Shown piece by piece: positions 11,752 through 23,770 of a stretch of 64,000 bases of DNA. The notes under the pieces were generated by a model. That model was not told where the DNA came from, made no database searches, and was given only the letters and a program-made list of their open reading frames with translations. The stretch is taken from NCBI RefSeq assembly GCF_022458985.1, contig NC_061772.1, positions 30,619,006 to 30,683,005 on the forward strand, written 5' to 3'. Source of the DNA: Mugil cephalus. Taxonomy: Eukaryota; Chordata; Actinopteri; Mugiliformes; Mugilidae. The number at the start of each line of letters is the position of its first letter. Position 1 is the first letter of the stretch. The position numbers were made by a program, and so were the translations under genes.

Positions 11752-12430
11752 ACGCTGGAGCTCACTGTTGAGCATTCTTGAGGTGTCGTGGGCTAACTAA
11801 ACGAAACATCAGTGAAGGGAGGTGCCCACTTGAAAACCACAATGATGTGCCGCACACAGACTACTGTTGTTGGCTAGGCTTGTTAGCTTGCGTTTTCTTG
11901 AGTGTTACATCTGATCTTGACAGAGGGGAGAAAAGTTGGTTGAAATGTAGTCGCATGTCCCATCATTTCTTACCTACTGCTGTTGGCTAGGCTAATTACC
12001 TGGTGTTTGGTAGTGTATTATTTCTGAACCTAACAGCAGAGAGAGGTGTTGGTTGTAGTGTAGTTACGTGTTCCACCACCTCTCATTACCTCCTGCTGTG
12101 GACTAGGCTATGTAGCTGGTGTCTGGTAGTATCTTATTTCTGATATTGGCAGAGGGGAGAGATGTTGGTTGAAGTGTAGTCGTATGTCCCATTACCTTCT
12201 GCTGCTCGCTAGGCTAGTTAGTAGCTGACTGCTGGTCTGCTGGTCAGCACAAGGGTTCATAACATCTCGTCCTTTGTATTAATGAATATGAAAGCTAGCC
12301 TAGGCTAGTGACTGCTGTGAACAGTGCAGCTGGCGACTAGGGAAAGACTTAGTGACAGCATGGAAAGAGAGCTAACAGGAGGGAACAGTCCCCACCGGGG
12401 TTAGCACCTCACTGTGGCAGTAGCCAAGGC
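11752..12430 (+). repeat. Leader/5'-UTR of RLE retrotransposon, built of ~120-bp tandem units
   Basis: About three diverged units, each with 'gctaggctaattagctggtg'-like, 'tatttctgatcttgg'-like, 'aggggagagatgttggttga'-like and 'gtcgcatgtcccatcat'-like parts. It starts with 'gctggagctcactgttgagc', also found at 15386. It directly precedes the ORF region of the RLE element, so it is read as that element's leader. Confidence 0.6.
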
Positions 12431-12442
12431 TTTGCTAAACCA

Positions 12443-15275
12443 TTGACTGCACCCTATGTAGCTACAGATTTGAATAATGATAAAATAGCGGGGGAAGATG
12501 ACTCATCATTGGCTAATACGGTTATTGACTCTGGAACGGAACTGACTACGGATAGGCAAAACCTTTTAATAGAAGCTAGTGGTTCAGATGGAAATGGGAA
12601 GAAGCAGCAGGTTTGTGTGTGTGGCTGGCAGAAAGTAACAACAGTAAAGGGCCTCAGAATCCATCAAGGGAGGAAAGGGTGCTTGGTAGAGGGAACGCAG
12701 GGAACCCGCATTGATAGCTACTTTTTAAGAAGCATATCAAGTCAGTCAGTTGAAGTCCAGCAACAGGAAGTAACCCACAGTTCGCAGGATATCAGCATCC
12801 CTAACGCTGAGGCAGGTACTAGCACGGAGGCAGAACAAGAGCGCAGCCAGCCAAGGAGGGAGAAGATCAGTGGTCAGAAACCAAGGGGGAAGTGGCCAGG
12901 CGTAGCTGAAACTAGGCAGTGGGAAGACATCAATAATGATTTGGCCAGTGTGTTAGGTAAACTAAAGGGACGGTAGAGAATAAGTTGGAGAGGACGGGAG
13001 ATATAATCTACGGTAAGGAAAGATTTGGCATTAGCGAGAAATGGAAGAACCCAGAGGGAGAGGTAGTTAGGTCTAGTCGTCAGCGGAAATCGATAGACTT
13101 ATACAGGAGAGGCAAATGCTTAAGAGGGAGTGGAAGAAGGCCACAGAGGAGGAGAAGATAGGCCTTAATTGCTTACAGGCAGGTGTGAAGGAGCGCTTCA
13201 CACCTGCTCAGAGAGCCCTTCTCTCTGAGCCCAAAGAGAAGGGCTCAGTAGAGATAAGTCAGTTTAGACCAATCAGTTTGCGTAATATTGAGAGGAAGGT
13301 GTTCTTCATTGTTGTGGCACAGAGGGTGTCCAGGTACTTGGAGGAAAATGGCTTGATTGATACATTGGTGCAAAAGGCTAGAATCCACGTCTTTTCTGGA
13401 TGCTTAGAGCACACCGGTATGATTTGGCACCAAATTCAGTTAGTAAAGCGAGAAAAGAGAGACCTGCATGCTGTATTTCTAGACCTGTCTAACGCGTTTG
13501 GTTCAGTTCCTCACAGTTTGTTATGGGAAGCTTTTGATTTTTTTAGCATTCCAGGCAGTATCAAAGGCCTAATCAAAACATATTTTGCAGATGTACAGCT
13601 CTCCTTTACCACAGCAGAGTATACTACAGCATGGCAGCAGCTCGAGGTAGGGATCATGGCTGGGTGTACAATCTCTCCACTAGCCTTTACAACGGCAATG
13701 GAGGTGATTATTAGGGCCTCGAAATGGGTGGTAGGTGGAGAAAAGCTGCATGGAGGGCTTTGTCTCCCCTCAATTATGGCCTAGATGGATGACATGACGA
13801 CTGTGACGTCGACTGCTCCATGTACTAGCAGACTGCTGGATAAATTACACAGCAACTTGCAGTGGGCTAGGATGAAGGTGAAGCTGAGTAAGTCTAGGAG
13901 TATCTCAGTTGTTAAAGGAAAGGTAGTAGATAAGAAATTTGTCATAAATGAGGAGGTGATTCCCTCAGTGCTAGAGAAGCCAGTGAGGTGTCTGGGAAGG
14001 TGGTATGACGCAAGTCTCAGTGATGTAGCACAGGTTTGAGGGATTGAGACAAGAAATGATACAAGGCATTTCAAGCATAGACCGGTCAGGGCTCCCTGGA
14101 AAACTGAGATTATGGTGCATGCAATTAGGGTTATTGCCCTGACTAATGTGGCCACGCCAGTATATGAGGTCCTTCTGACAAGGGTTGAGAAGCTTGAAAG
14201 GACGATTAACTCATCAATTAGGAAATGGCTTGGTGTCCCACACTGCTTAAGTGGTGCAGCCACTAGTCTAACAGAGGAGTTTAAGTGTGCTAAGGCTAGA
14301 TTGTAGATGACTCGTATTCAGTTGAAAGATCCAGGAGTTAGGCGGACAGCCCCCACGGTTAAAACAGGAAGGAAGTGGAATCTGAGAGACGCGGTTCAGG
14401 AGGCACAGGCTGCCCTCAGGCTCGGGGATATGATGGGGCATGTGCGGCAAGGGCGTGGAGGCCTGGGACTGTGTGCAGGGAAACCTCAGCAGAAAAGAGA
14501 AAGATGGTAGTGGAGGATATTCATAAGAAGGAGGAAGCAATGAGATGCATTAAGGCAGTGTCGTAGGCTAAGGACAGTGGGTGAACTAGGAGAGAGTAGA
14601 GAAAAGGAAGTTGTCTTTGAGAGAGCTGTGGAGCATGGAGGTTAGTAGGCTTAGATTTATGATAGGGGCTATTTATGATGTGCTGCCATCTCCCCAGAAC
14701 CTAAACCAGTGTTTAGGGGAGGATGCTGCCTGCCCACTTTGTTCTTGTGTATGTACACTTAGCCACATTTTGACAGGTTGCAGGGTTAGCCACTCCCAAG
14801 GGAGATACACCTCACGTCACAGCCAGGTTCTGAAATGCTTAGCAGATGCAATTGAGGAAAACCGGATTGAAGCAAATTCCTCATCTGCTAGAAAGGAGAA
14901 TAGGCATATTAAGGCCAGACCAGCGAGAATCAGGCACAACACAGGGCAGGTAAGTGTGGGCAGAGCCTGGGAGCTGAGGTCTGATTTAGACAGCTGGCTA
15001 AACGTTCCACAACACATAGCCATGACCCACAAAAGACCGGACTTGCTGTTGTGGTCCGAGATAGAAAGCAAAGTGTGCTTTGTGGAAGCAGCAAGGCTGG
15101 AGCGCCTGTGTGCACCCAGTGGAGCTCGGTTGCTGTGGATTTGTTGCAAAATCCACCATTGCTCTCCTGGATGAGTTTGGAATTCGCAGGAAAGTACAGA
15201 GGGTCACTGGCAGGGGAGCAAGCGAGTGAGTGAATGTGGCTAAGGAGGAAAAACGCCAGCTGGGGAGCATGCTAA
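12443..15275 (+). pseudogene. RLE-type (R2-like) non-LTR retrotransposon polyprotein, decayed
   Basis: In order: a zinc-finger-like C-x-C...H...C module (VCVCGWQKVTTVKGLRIHQG) in 12443-12976; a reverse transcriptase from 13116 with FRPISLRNIERK, DLSNAFGSVPHSL and AGCTISPLAF; then MDDM at 13785. Next come a thumb region, a CCHC knuckle (CPLCSCVCTLSHILTGC) near 14736-14786, and an RPDLLLWSE...CFVE segment near 15037-15085 that matches a restriction-like (PD-D/E-x-K) endonuclease. Stops lie at 13782 (TAG), 14037 and 14304, with frameshifts near 12980-13115 and 14490-14600. The domain order and endonuclease type fit R2/R4/Hero-type LINEs rather than APE-type LINEs. Confidence 0.75.
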
Positions 15276-15377
15276 AGGTAAGTGTAATCTGTGAAGTGTT
15301 AATAGTTAGCAGTTGTAGTAAGATTAATCTAATCAGTCGGTTGAAAGTCACACGGTGACGTGGTGGCTACATTTACT

Positions 15378-15915
15378 CTGGGATGCTGGAGCTCATTGTT
15401 AAGCCTTCTTGAGGTGTCGTGGGCTAACTTAACAAAACATCAGTGAAGGGAGGTGCCCACTTGAAAACCCTAATGATGTGCCGCATACTGCACACTGTTG
15501 TCGGCTAGGCCTGTTTGCTGGCATTTTCTTGTGTGTTACTTCTGATCTTGGCAGATGGGAGAGATGTTGGTTGAAATGTAGTCGCATGTACCATCATTTC
15601 TTACCTACTGCTGTGGTAGGCAAATTAGCTGTACCATCATTTCTTACCTGTTGGTTAGGCTAATTAGCTGGTGTTTACTAGTGTTTTTACTTCCGTGGCT
15701 AGGTTAATTAGCTGGTGTCTGTTAGTGTTTTATTTCTGATCCTAGCAGAGGGGAGAGATGTTGGTTGAAGTGCAGTTGCATGTCCCATCATTTCTTACCT
15801 ACTGCTGTTGGCTATGCTAATTAGCTGGTGTTTTCTAGGGTATTACTTCCATGGCTAGGCTAATTAGTTGGTGTATGGTAGTGTTTTATTTCTGAACCTA
15901 GCAGAAGGGAGAGGT
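15378..15915 (+). repeat. Second copy of the RLE-element leader
   Basis: Repeats 11752 onward, starting 'gatgctggagctcattgtta' and 'ggtgtcgtgggctaac', followed by about four diverged ~120-bp units. It lies right after the 3' end of the polyprotein region. It is probably the 5' end of a second, head-to-tail element cut off near 15915 rather than a true LTR. Confidence 0.6.
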
Positions 15916-16034
15916 GTTGTTCTAGAAATTTTCTTTTTTGGAGAGAGAACATTTTTATTATTTTGAAAAATAATAATAATTCATGTACTTCCAAAGTTCT
16001 TTTACTAGTTTGTAAAACCAGTTAATGTTGTGTA

Positions 16035-16165
16035 TCTGTATGTGTTGGGCAGCAGTAGCTCAGGAGGTAGAGCGGCTGTCCAGTAACTTAAAGGTTGACA
16101 GTTTGTTTCTGCCCTGTCTGTCTGTTGTGTCCTTGGGCAAGACACTTAACCCAGCTTGCCCCCAG
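16035..16165 (+). mobile_element. tRNA-derived SINE-like element
   Basis: Has an A-box-like 'tagctcaggaggtagagcgg', a B-box-like 'ggttgacagtttg' and the characteristic 'tgtccttgggcaagacactt' tail common to fish tRNA-derived SINEs. The tRNA-like part cannot be a working tRNA because the B box is degenerate. Confidence 0.6.
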
Positions 16166-16199
16166 GTGTATGATTGTGATATCATATCATCTGTCTGTC

Positions 16200-16470
16200 A
16201 GACATATGATATAAAAACAATGCATTGTTATTATTGTATCTGTGTCTTTATGATCTTCAAAAGATAAAGCCGCACAGAGGGGACATAGTTTAAGAAGCAG
16301 GAAGCAAAGTTCTTCTTTGATAACGATCACATATAATGTGCTCTGACGTGCTCTGAGAACAGGCTGATGAAGTAACACCTTTGTAACAGATTAATTGAGG
16401 CACTTTGATGTGTTACCGCGCTCTAATAATTTCTGGGAACCTCAGAATTTCCTCTTGGTCTGCATCAATC
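16200..16470. repeat. Unnamed dispersed repeat R1, copy 2
   Basis: Same module order as 11305-11640, with an internal deletion after 'gttaccgcgctct'. It sits just upstream of the L2 copy that starts near 16800. Confidence 0.65.
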
Positions 16471-16799
16471 AAACACTTATATGCTGCAATTCTGCTTATT
16501 ATCAGAATGAAACTCTCATCAGAATGAAACCACCGACCCGAACCTCGGTCTCCGCTTCTCCACCTCCACCTCCAGCCTGGCGTCCCCAGCACTACTTCTG
16601 AAGTTCACTGGGAATCTCAGGGGACACAGCCAGCTCTAGCAGCTGATCTCTGGAACACGCCACCACACACAACTACAATGGCCACTCCACAGAACTCCAC
16701 AGCCAAAAACTAAAATTCCAGAAAAAAAAACTAAATAAAAACAAGACAAAAAACATGTGATTGGTCCAAGGCACGGAAAAACAACAAATCAGACAAAAA

Positions 16800-18925
16800 A
16801 CAACCATTAAAGATGTGCTGTCTGCTCCCAGATTTTTTAAATTGAAAAATAACAATAGAAGAGTTATTCATAGGAACCTTATCCAAATCAACACAAATTC
16901 ACTAGTAAAACATAACAATAACAAAATGAAATGTGGTCTTTTAAATGTCAGAGTATGTCAGTTTAAATGAGTCTACACCACCCAGTCATAGTAACTATCA
17001 CATTCCTGGAGGCACAGGCCGAGGAGGAGGAGTGGCAGCAATCTTCCACTCTGATTTATGTATTAATCCTAGACTTAAGCAATGCTTTAATTCGTTTGAA
17101 AGCCTTACTCTTAGTCTTGCTCATCCAGACTGGAAAACACAAAAACCAGTTCTCTTTGTTGTGGTGTATCGCCCACCTGATCCTTACTCTGAAATTTTAG
17201 CTGAATTCTCTGAGTTTCTATGTGATTTAGTGCTTAGAACAGATAAAGTCATTATAGTAGGTGACTTTAACATCCATGTTGATGTTGGCGGTGACAGTCT
17301 TAGCTCTTCATTTATGTCATTACTAGACTCAATTGGCTTTTCTCAGAATGTAAATTGTTCAACTCACTGTTTCAATCACACCTTAGATCTTGTACTAACT
17401 TATGGCATAGAAACTGAAGGTCTAACCATATATTCTCACAACCCTCTATTGTCCGATCATTTTCTTGTAACATTTGAATTTACTATAAGAGATTACACTG
17501 GAATTGGAAAGACATTTCGTTATGGTCGACACTTATCTGATGATGCTGTAACTAGATATAAGGAATTAATACCTTCAGTATTTACCTCTTATGTTAGTGA
17601 TGTGGATGTCAGCAACCACAATCTAACTCAATCACAAATAGATTTTGTTGGCAGCACGACAGCATCGCTTAGTACAACTCTAAATCTAGTTGCTCCTCTT
17701 AAAAGAAGGTGGTAAATCGAAGGAGGGTAGCTCCATGGTATAATTCACAGTTGCGTAGGTCAAGGCAGGCAGTTCGAAAGCTGGAAAGAATTTGGCATTC
17801 CACTAGTTCTGAAGAAGCTCACATAGCCTGGAAAGATAGTTTAACAACTTATAAAAAAAACTCTCCGTAAGATTAGAACAGCATATTATTCTTTATTAAT
17901 AGAAGAAAACAAGAACAACCCCAGATTTCTTTTCAGCTGTAGCCAGGCTGACAAAGAGTCACAGCTCTGTTGAGCATCTTTTCCTTCAGCCCTCAGCAGT
18001 AATGACTTCATGAGCTTCTTTACTGATAAAATTGCTGGCATTAGAGATAAAATTCATAGCACCCTTCCATCTGTCAAAGATGTAAGTACAGTGGCATTAG
18101 AAACCTCTGTAGGACCGAGTCAATATTTTGATTCTTTCTCCCTAATTGATCTTCCTGAGCTCACTTCAGTTATTACAGCATCTAAACCATCAACTTGACT
18201 TCTAGACCCCATCCCAACTAAGTTGCTCCAGGAGGTTTTTCCATTAATTAATACCTCCATATTAAATCAGATAAACTTATCTTTATTAACAGGATATGTG
18301 CCCCAGTCTTTTAAAACTGCTGTAATTAAACCATTACTTAAAAAACCCACTCTTGACCCAGATGTTTTAGCCAACTATAGGCCAATTTCCAACCTTCCTT
18401 TTATCTCTAAAGTTTTGGAAAGGGTTGTTGTCAATCAGTTGGTTGATCATTTAAACAGGAATGGTTTGTTTGAAGAGTTTCAGTCAGGTTTTAGAGCTCA
18501 TCATAGTACAAAAACGGCTCTGGTTAAAGTTACCAATGATCTCCTCATGGCTTCAGACAATGGACTTGTGTCTATACTTGTCCTGCTAGATCTCCGTGCT
18601 GTATTTGACACTATTGAGACTTGAAAATGTGATCAAGATTACAGGAACTGCACTAGACTGGGTTGAATCATATCTGTCAGACAGATTCCAGTTTGTCCAT
18701 GTAAACAACAATTCTTCTATATATACCAAAGTAAGCTATGGAGTTCCACAGGGTTCTGTGCTAGGACCAATATTATTATTAAACTCCAAGCATGCCTTAA
18801 AGACATAAAGGCTTGGATGACCTGTAATTTTCTACTTGTACAATCAGACAAAACAGAAGTCATTGTTTTTGTCCCTAAACATGTCAGAGATTCATTATCT
18901 AATCACAAGACTTCATTGGATGCAT
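16800..18925 (+). mobile_element. L2/Maui-like LINE, 5'- and 3'-truncated, decayed
   Basis: The APE-type endonuclease frame (16945-17712) shows VVVYRPPDPYSE, IVGDFNIHVD and a SDHFLV motif, the YRPP, GDFN and SDH signatures of LINE endonucleases. The reverse transcriptase segment at 18223-18620 shows [29 protein letters not shown] and DLRAVFDT, and 18596-18790 has GVPQGSVLGP. Deletions and stops break it, including a loss near 16955 relative to the 49430 copy and a loss around the catalytic FADD-type region near 18780. Flanked on both sides by R1 repeats. Confidence 0.85.
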
Positions 18926-19240
18926 TGTTATTATTGTATCCGTCTCTTTATGATCTTCAAAAGATAAAGCCGCACAGAGGGGACATAGTTTAAGAAGCAG
19001 GAAATTCTTCTCTGATAACGATCACATATAATGTGCTCTGACGCACTCTGAGAACAGGCTGATGAAGTAACACCTTTGTAACAGATTAATCAAAGCACTT
19101 TGATGTGTTACCGCGCTCTCATCAGACCAGTTTGGTTTCAGCTGTAGAAGTAGGTGGCAACTTATGGGAACCTCAGATTTTCCTCTTGGCCTGCATCAGT
19201 CAAACACGTATAACCACAGAGATGAGCTTCAGCCTGCTTC
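18925..19240. repeat. Unnamed dispersed repeat R1, copy 3
   Basis: Begins 'tgcattgttattattgtatc' like copy 2 and continues through 'gttaccgcgctctcatcaga' and 'aacttatgggaacctcaga'. It follows directly on the truncated 3' end of the L2 copy. Confidence 0.65.
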
Positions 19241-19800
19241 AACTGTTTTAACATTAAAAGTTGATCATGAAATATTTCATGTTATGATGTTCATCCTGCA
19301 GCACTGACTGCGTTGACACCATTCCTGCAGTTCTGCTAATAATCAGAATGAAACTCTCTCACACAATAATCACCTCAGTCAGAACAGAATAGAACAATAA
19401 GCTCTCTGTTACCATGTAACCATTGAGCAGATGGTTTCACTTTACAAAACATACAGTAAATTGAGCAGGTTTGCTATAGCTGTTGCATTTACTTCTTTTC
19501 ACTTAACAAAAAGAACGAAAAAAAACACATTAAAAAGGTCCTGGCCACAAATTTGACTTTGGCTGGTGGTGTCACATCCTCACTGTATGTATGTTATATT
19601 TTTACAGGACATCCGTAGAGGAGGAGAAAAAATAAATAAATTAACATTAAAGGACAATGATGATGTAGAGTAAAAACTTCTTTTTTTCCCCTTGCAGAAT
19701 GTGAGGAGACAAATATGTCTCTAATCCCTTAAAGCTGAGACTCTGCTGGACTTGTTCCAGTCACATGTTGTCCCTCCCTGATTTGTTATTTTTTTGTATG
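19241..19800. other. No recognised gene
   Basis: AT-rich DNA without a supported feature. A short 'ctgctaataatcagaatgaa' segment echoes 16485-16520, so part of it may belong to the same composite repeat as R1. Confidence 0.35.
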
Positions 19801-20270
19801 TTTGTCACACTTAAATGTTTCAGATCTTTAAACGCATTTAAACACAAGACAAAGATAACCCCAGTGCACTCAAAATGCAGTTTCTAAATGAAGGTTTTTT
19901 TTTTTTCATTATTAAGGGCAAATCCAAACCTACAGCCTCAGACCATCACCACCACCACTGCTGTGATGTTACTTTCACCTCAGACTTCTAAAAAGTTCAG
20001 CTTTTGTCTCATCAGTCCTCAGAGTATTTTTCCAAAAGTCTCTGGGATCATCAAGACGTTTGGTGGTCCTTCTGGTCTTGTAGCTCATCAGTGGTTCTGG
20101 ACTTGAACTCTACCATGAGGCCATTTTAGCCCGGTCTCTATCTGATAGTGGAGTCATGAACCTTAACTGAGCTCAGTGAGGCTGCAGTTCTCTGGATGAT
20201 GTTGTTGGTCTTTTGTGACCTCTTGGATGAGTCATGTCTGAGTTCTTGGGGTCATTTGGGGAAGTTTCAC
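19800..20270 (-). mobile_element. Tc1/mariner transposase relic, copy 1
   Basis: On the minus strand the sequence encodes a broken Tc1-type catalytic region: a DDP.DFWKNTLRTDETKAELF-like segment (compare the WTDET signature) preceded by arginine-rich RRTTKRL-like sequence and a HTH-like part with TNNIIQRTAASL. Stops and a poly-T tract break it. A sister relic is at 38640-39290. Confidence 0.65.
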
Positions 20271-21443
20271 TCATCTACCATTGTTTGTATGGCTGCATGT
20301 TTTGGTTGTACATCTGTTTGATCAAATAAAATAAGTGTGAACAAGGAAAGCGTGTGACCTTCATTGCCTTCATGCTGACCCTGAGCCAGTGGCTAAGAGA
20401 CATTTTGTCTTTCTGCTGTGGTCTCAATGAAGACAAAATGCCCCCTGTTTGACTGTTGTCATGCCATTGGAAGGGCGTAATCCTGATACAATTAGACCTT
20501 ATATTCTTGATCATCAAAGATAATCCTTTAAGACAGGGGGAGGGTTTTTTAATGGTCATATTATGTAAATGGACTGTAAATGGAAATATGACATGTGAAA
20601 CATTAATTGGTTTATGGGGCAAATTAGCTCTGAAATGGTCCTAATTTATAAGTATGACTGTGTTTAAGACAAAAATGAATATCTTGAATAAATTTGATCA
20701 CTAAATATCCCCTAAAATATGTTTGACTGATTTCATCCAGCTTGGCCCACGAAGACGTCTTTGGATGTACACCTGAGACAGCCATTGCTGAGAGCCAGAT
20801 GAAAATTAAACTTTGTCAGGTCTTGACCTGGGGAGTAACATATATCGGTATGAGAGTTGTGGGCGGGTCCTGCTCCTCAGGTGTGCCCTTTGAACCTTGT
20901 AACCGAGACACATTTGAAGGCTTACTGTTCAACAAATCATTCCAATTCTTCTTCAGGGTTAGGATGTTGATATTAGGGTTCAGAAAACGTATATCCACTC
21001 ATTTTCAAACAGGAAGGTATATTGCCCACCTATATGCTGATATCTTGAGGAGAGATATGCTATTAATAGTAAACATTTACATTTATTAGTGCTGTTTTTG
21101 GCGTGTTTTAACAGTTTTTACATGGTGAATATTATGCCCCAGCAGCTTTATCCCACTGAAGAGAGGTGTGTTCAATGGCATACCATGTTCAACGCTTCAA
21201 AACGGATCTTAGACCGCATCTCATTTCAGCAAGGCAACATTTTTCATTTATCATTAGGGTGATAAGAGAACAGCACACATTTTAAGAGATACTTTAAGAA
21301 ACACACCTTCCTTCACTGCCAAGCCCTCAAAGGGAACCAGGACCAGACTTGATGGTGCTTGAACGATGCATCTTATAAGCCCCGCCTCTCGCTGGTGGGG
21401 ACCAATCACCAGGCTGTGTCTGCTCTGCACCTGTAACATGTAC
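20271..21443. other. No recognised gene
   Basis: The ORFs are short and lack family signatures. No repeat with a partner in this window was found apart from scattered low-complexity sequence. Confidence 0.4.
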
Positions 21444-21451
21444 TCATTCAC

Positions 21452-22460
21452 CAGTGTTGGGCAAGTTACATCCAAAATATAATACATTATATATTATTAG
21501 TTACTGCCATTTGAAAGTAATTAGTTACATAACAATATTACAATCTCTGAATTGTAATGTGTTACACTACTTTTGTATTACTTTTGAGTTACTTTCAACA
21601 TTTGGCATGCTACCTGTTGGGATTGGTGCTTCCTAGCAGACGCTGGTCGTTTGTATTGTGCGTGCATCTCACGCTGTCCCCCGTACGGAGTACCGTCGGG
21701 TTTAAGAGATTAAAATAATAACAATGAAAATAGATGGCCGCATGGCCCACTCTCTATGACAACGTTAGCTTACCTTGTCATTGCTGGTGTTGACGGGGAT
21801 TTTGCTGATAAGCTTAATGAACGCTGGCGATTCTACCGTTGATAGGGAGTGCATGTCTTCAACAATAAATTCTGCCACCAGTCTCCTCACTTCTCTGGCT
21901 TCAAGAATCATGGCAGACCAAGAGAAACTTAACTTGTGTTGCTTTGTCTGTCCCGTATGCTCGTCCTCTTGTTTCTTTGTCTTCTACGCAGGTGTATCCC
22001 TCTCTCTCAGCTTAGTGTTAGCGTGGCACCGGTCCAAGAGTTTCTTTAAGTTACTCGTGCTATTTTTGGACGTCGAGAGTTGCCTCGGTGTCGCACACAG
22101 AGTGCATTTGACAATCATGTTTTTCTCCTTCTCTCTGAGGAACTGAAAACAATGGGCTAATGTTCATCGTGCAAATGTAGAGTCCAGCGTCACGTCTGTT
22201 GCCATCTCAGCCTCAACAGGAATTAGCGCGTATTCGCGGCTTTTTTTCTATTGTTGTCTCGCAGGGATGTCTCGCGATGTGAATTCTTAAAAAAACAACA
22301 GCTAAACGGGTTAAAATGCTTTGTAACGCGCGTTAGTTAGTTTGTAACGGGTAAAATATTATCGAAAATCTATTAGTAATGCGTTATATTACTGCGTTAC
22401 AGCAAATAGTAATACATTTTGTAATTGCGTAACTTTTGTAACGCGTTACATCCAACACTG
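21452..22460. mobile_element. Non-autonomous hAT-type DNA transposon with intact 8-bp TSD
   Basis: The element is 1009 bp. Its left end is CAGTGTTGGGCAAGTTACAT and its right end, reverse-complemented, is CAGTGTTGGATGTAACGCGT, so the terminal inverted repeat begins CAGTGTTGG. It is flanked by a perfect 8-bp direct repeat, tcattcac, at 21444-21451 and 22461-22468. Subterminal regions carry many 'gttac'/'gtaac' motifs. No transposase is readable inside, so it depends on a partner. The 8-bp duplication and CAGTG ends fit the hAT superfamily. Confidence 0.85.
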
Positions 22461-22468
22461 TCATTCAC

Positions 22469-23295
22469 ACAATCACACACACAGGGGTGGGGGTCCATGT
22501 CCATGAATCAGTTTCCTGTACTGCAGCGCACAACGGTTGTGCAATAAGACTTGAGACAAAAAGTCGGAATCTTAAAAAAACATTCACCATGTGATTAATA
22601 TAATATAGTACAGTATGACTGGTATGCTTTTTAAACAGTGTGAAGAATGTACTTGTATATTTGTCCAAATGTAGATATGAATTAAAATGATAAGTATATA
22701 AGAATTACTTGATTTACTTTACTTGAAGGGAAATGCAAATGACTGTCAGCTCATTAACTGATCGAATAAGTGTAATGTGTATTATATAGCAGTGCTATCT
22801 CCAAGAGCAATGAACCAATGATACTAAAAAATAATAATAATAATTTGGTATTTCTTTATTTAAGTAAGCACTGCAATTGAACACTCATTACTTCACGTGG
22901 CCATAACTGGTGTGCAAAAACAAAAAAAGTCATAATGCATAGAAAAATTGCAGAAGACATGCAGCCTCGAGTGGCAAAGGATAGATACACAAGGTAACTG
23001 TAGGAGCCATTCTTTATGTTGTGCATGTATTTTACCTTTTAACCACAAGGGTGCAGTATTGTTTCAGTTTTGCGTTCTTGACACAGCAGCTGCCCAGCTG
23101 CTCTGATGATTAGTGTGAGTTGGATGGTGGTGGGAAAAGCAATAGTTGATCAACAGCCAGAGAAACAGCAAACAACTTGGTAATTTCTGTTTTTGTTAAC
23201 CTATCTTTACTTTTTGTTACAATAAATGGGAACATGATCCAATGAAACCAAGTTTGAAACCTTCAGTTTCTTTTCCAAAAAAAAACGTTGAATAA
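22469..23295. other. No recognised gene
   Basis: AT-rich intergenic DNA with a short (TAA)n-like run near 22830. Nothing supported. Confidence 0.4.
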
Positions 23296-23299
23296 GGTC

Positions 23300-23770
23300 A
23301 GCTGGACTTTCTATTGTAGAATTTCTTGAAGACGTTTCGCTACTCATCCGAGTAGCTTCTTCAGTTCTGAAAAACTAGTGGGGAATTGAGGTTTAAATAG
23401 GCATAAACTCTGTGGGTAACACCCACCCGAAACTTGCTTGACCAGAAACTGGGGTCACTAATTTCCATAATGGCTGGTACTTACCTGTCCTTGAATGGGG
23501 GGGAACTGTGTGCCTAGGCTAACTTACCCTATGAATAGAGTTCTAACGATGCTATTGTCAATGAGAGCCTGGAGGCTCAAAGTGTGAGTGTTGTTGAAAC
23601 TTCTTGGGGACAGTAGTCAAAACTGACAAACTCCTCTGTTTAGAGAAGGTTTTTCCACTTTGACATAGATGGCTTCCTTAACTCATCTCTCAAACCATCT
23701 GTCCTCATTTTCTTTCTGTCTTCTGGAATCGAGTTAAGATCCTTCTCAAGCCAACATCTGCAGGTGACTA
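23300..23770 (-). mobile_element. Penelope-like element 3' end
   Basis: The minus strand encodes decayed pieces of the nuclease-domain C terminus of fish Penelope-like elements (a RWFERGVKEAIYV...SLNRGGGLRH-like region, broken). It ends in the non-coding tail with 'gaagctactcggatgagtag' and 'cgaaacgtcttcaagaaatt', a short inverted-repeat-like motif. The same tail occurs alone at 35215-35275. Confidence 0.55.

Noticed and set aside
14817..15351. Minus-strand ORFs over the RLE element C-terminal region
   Set aside because: The plus strand encodes the CCHC knuckle and restriction-like endonuclease motifs in the right order, so the minus-strand frames are shadows.
16035..16165. Functional tRNA gene
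   Set aside because: The A box is tRNA-like but the B box is degenerate and no cloverleaf can be drawn. The tail is that of a fish SINE.
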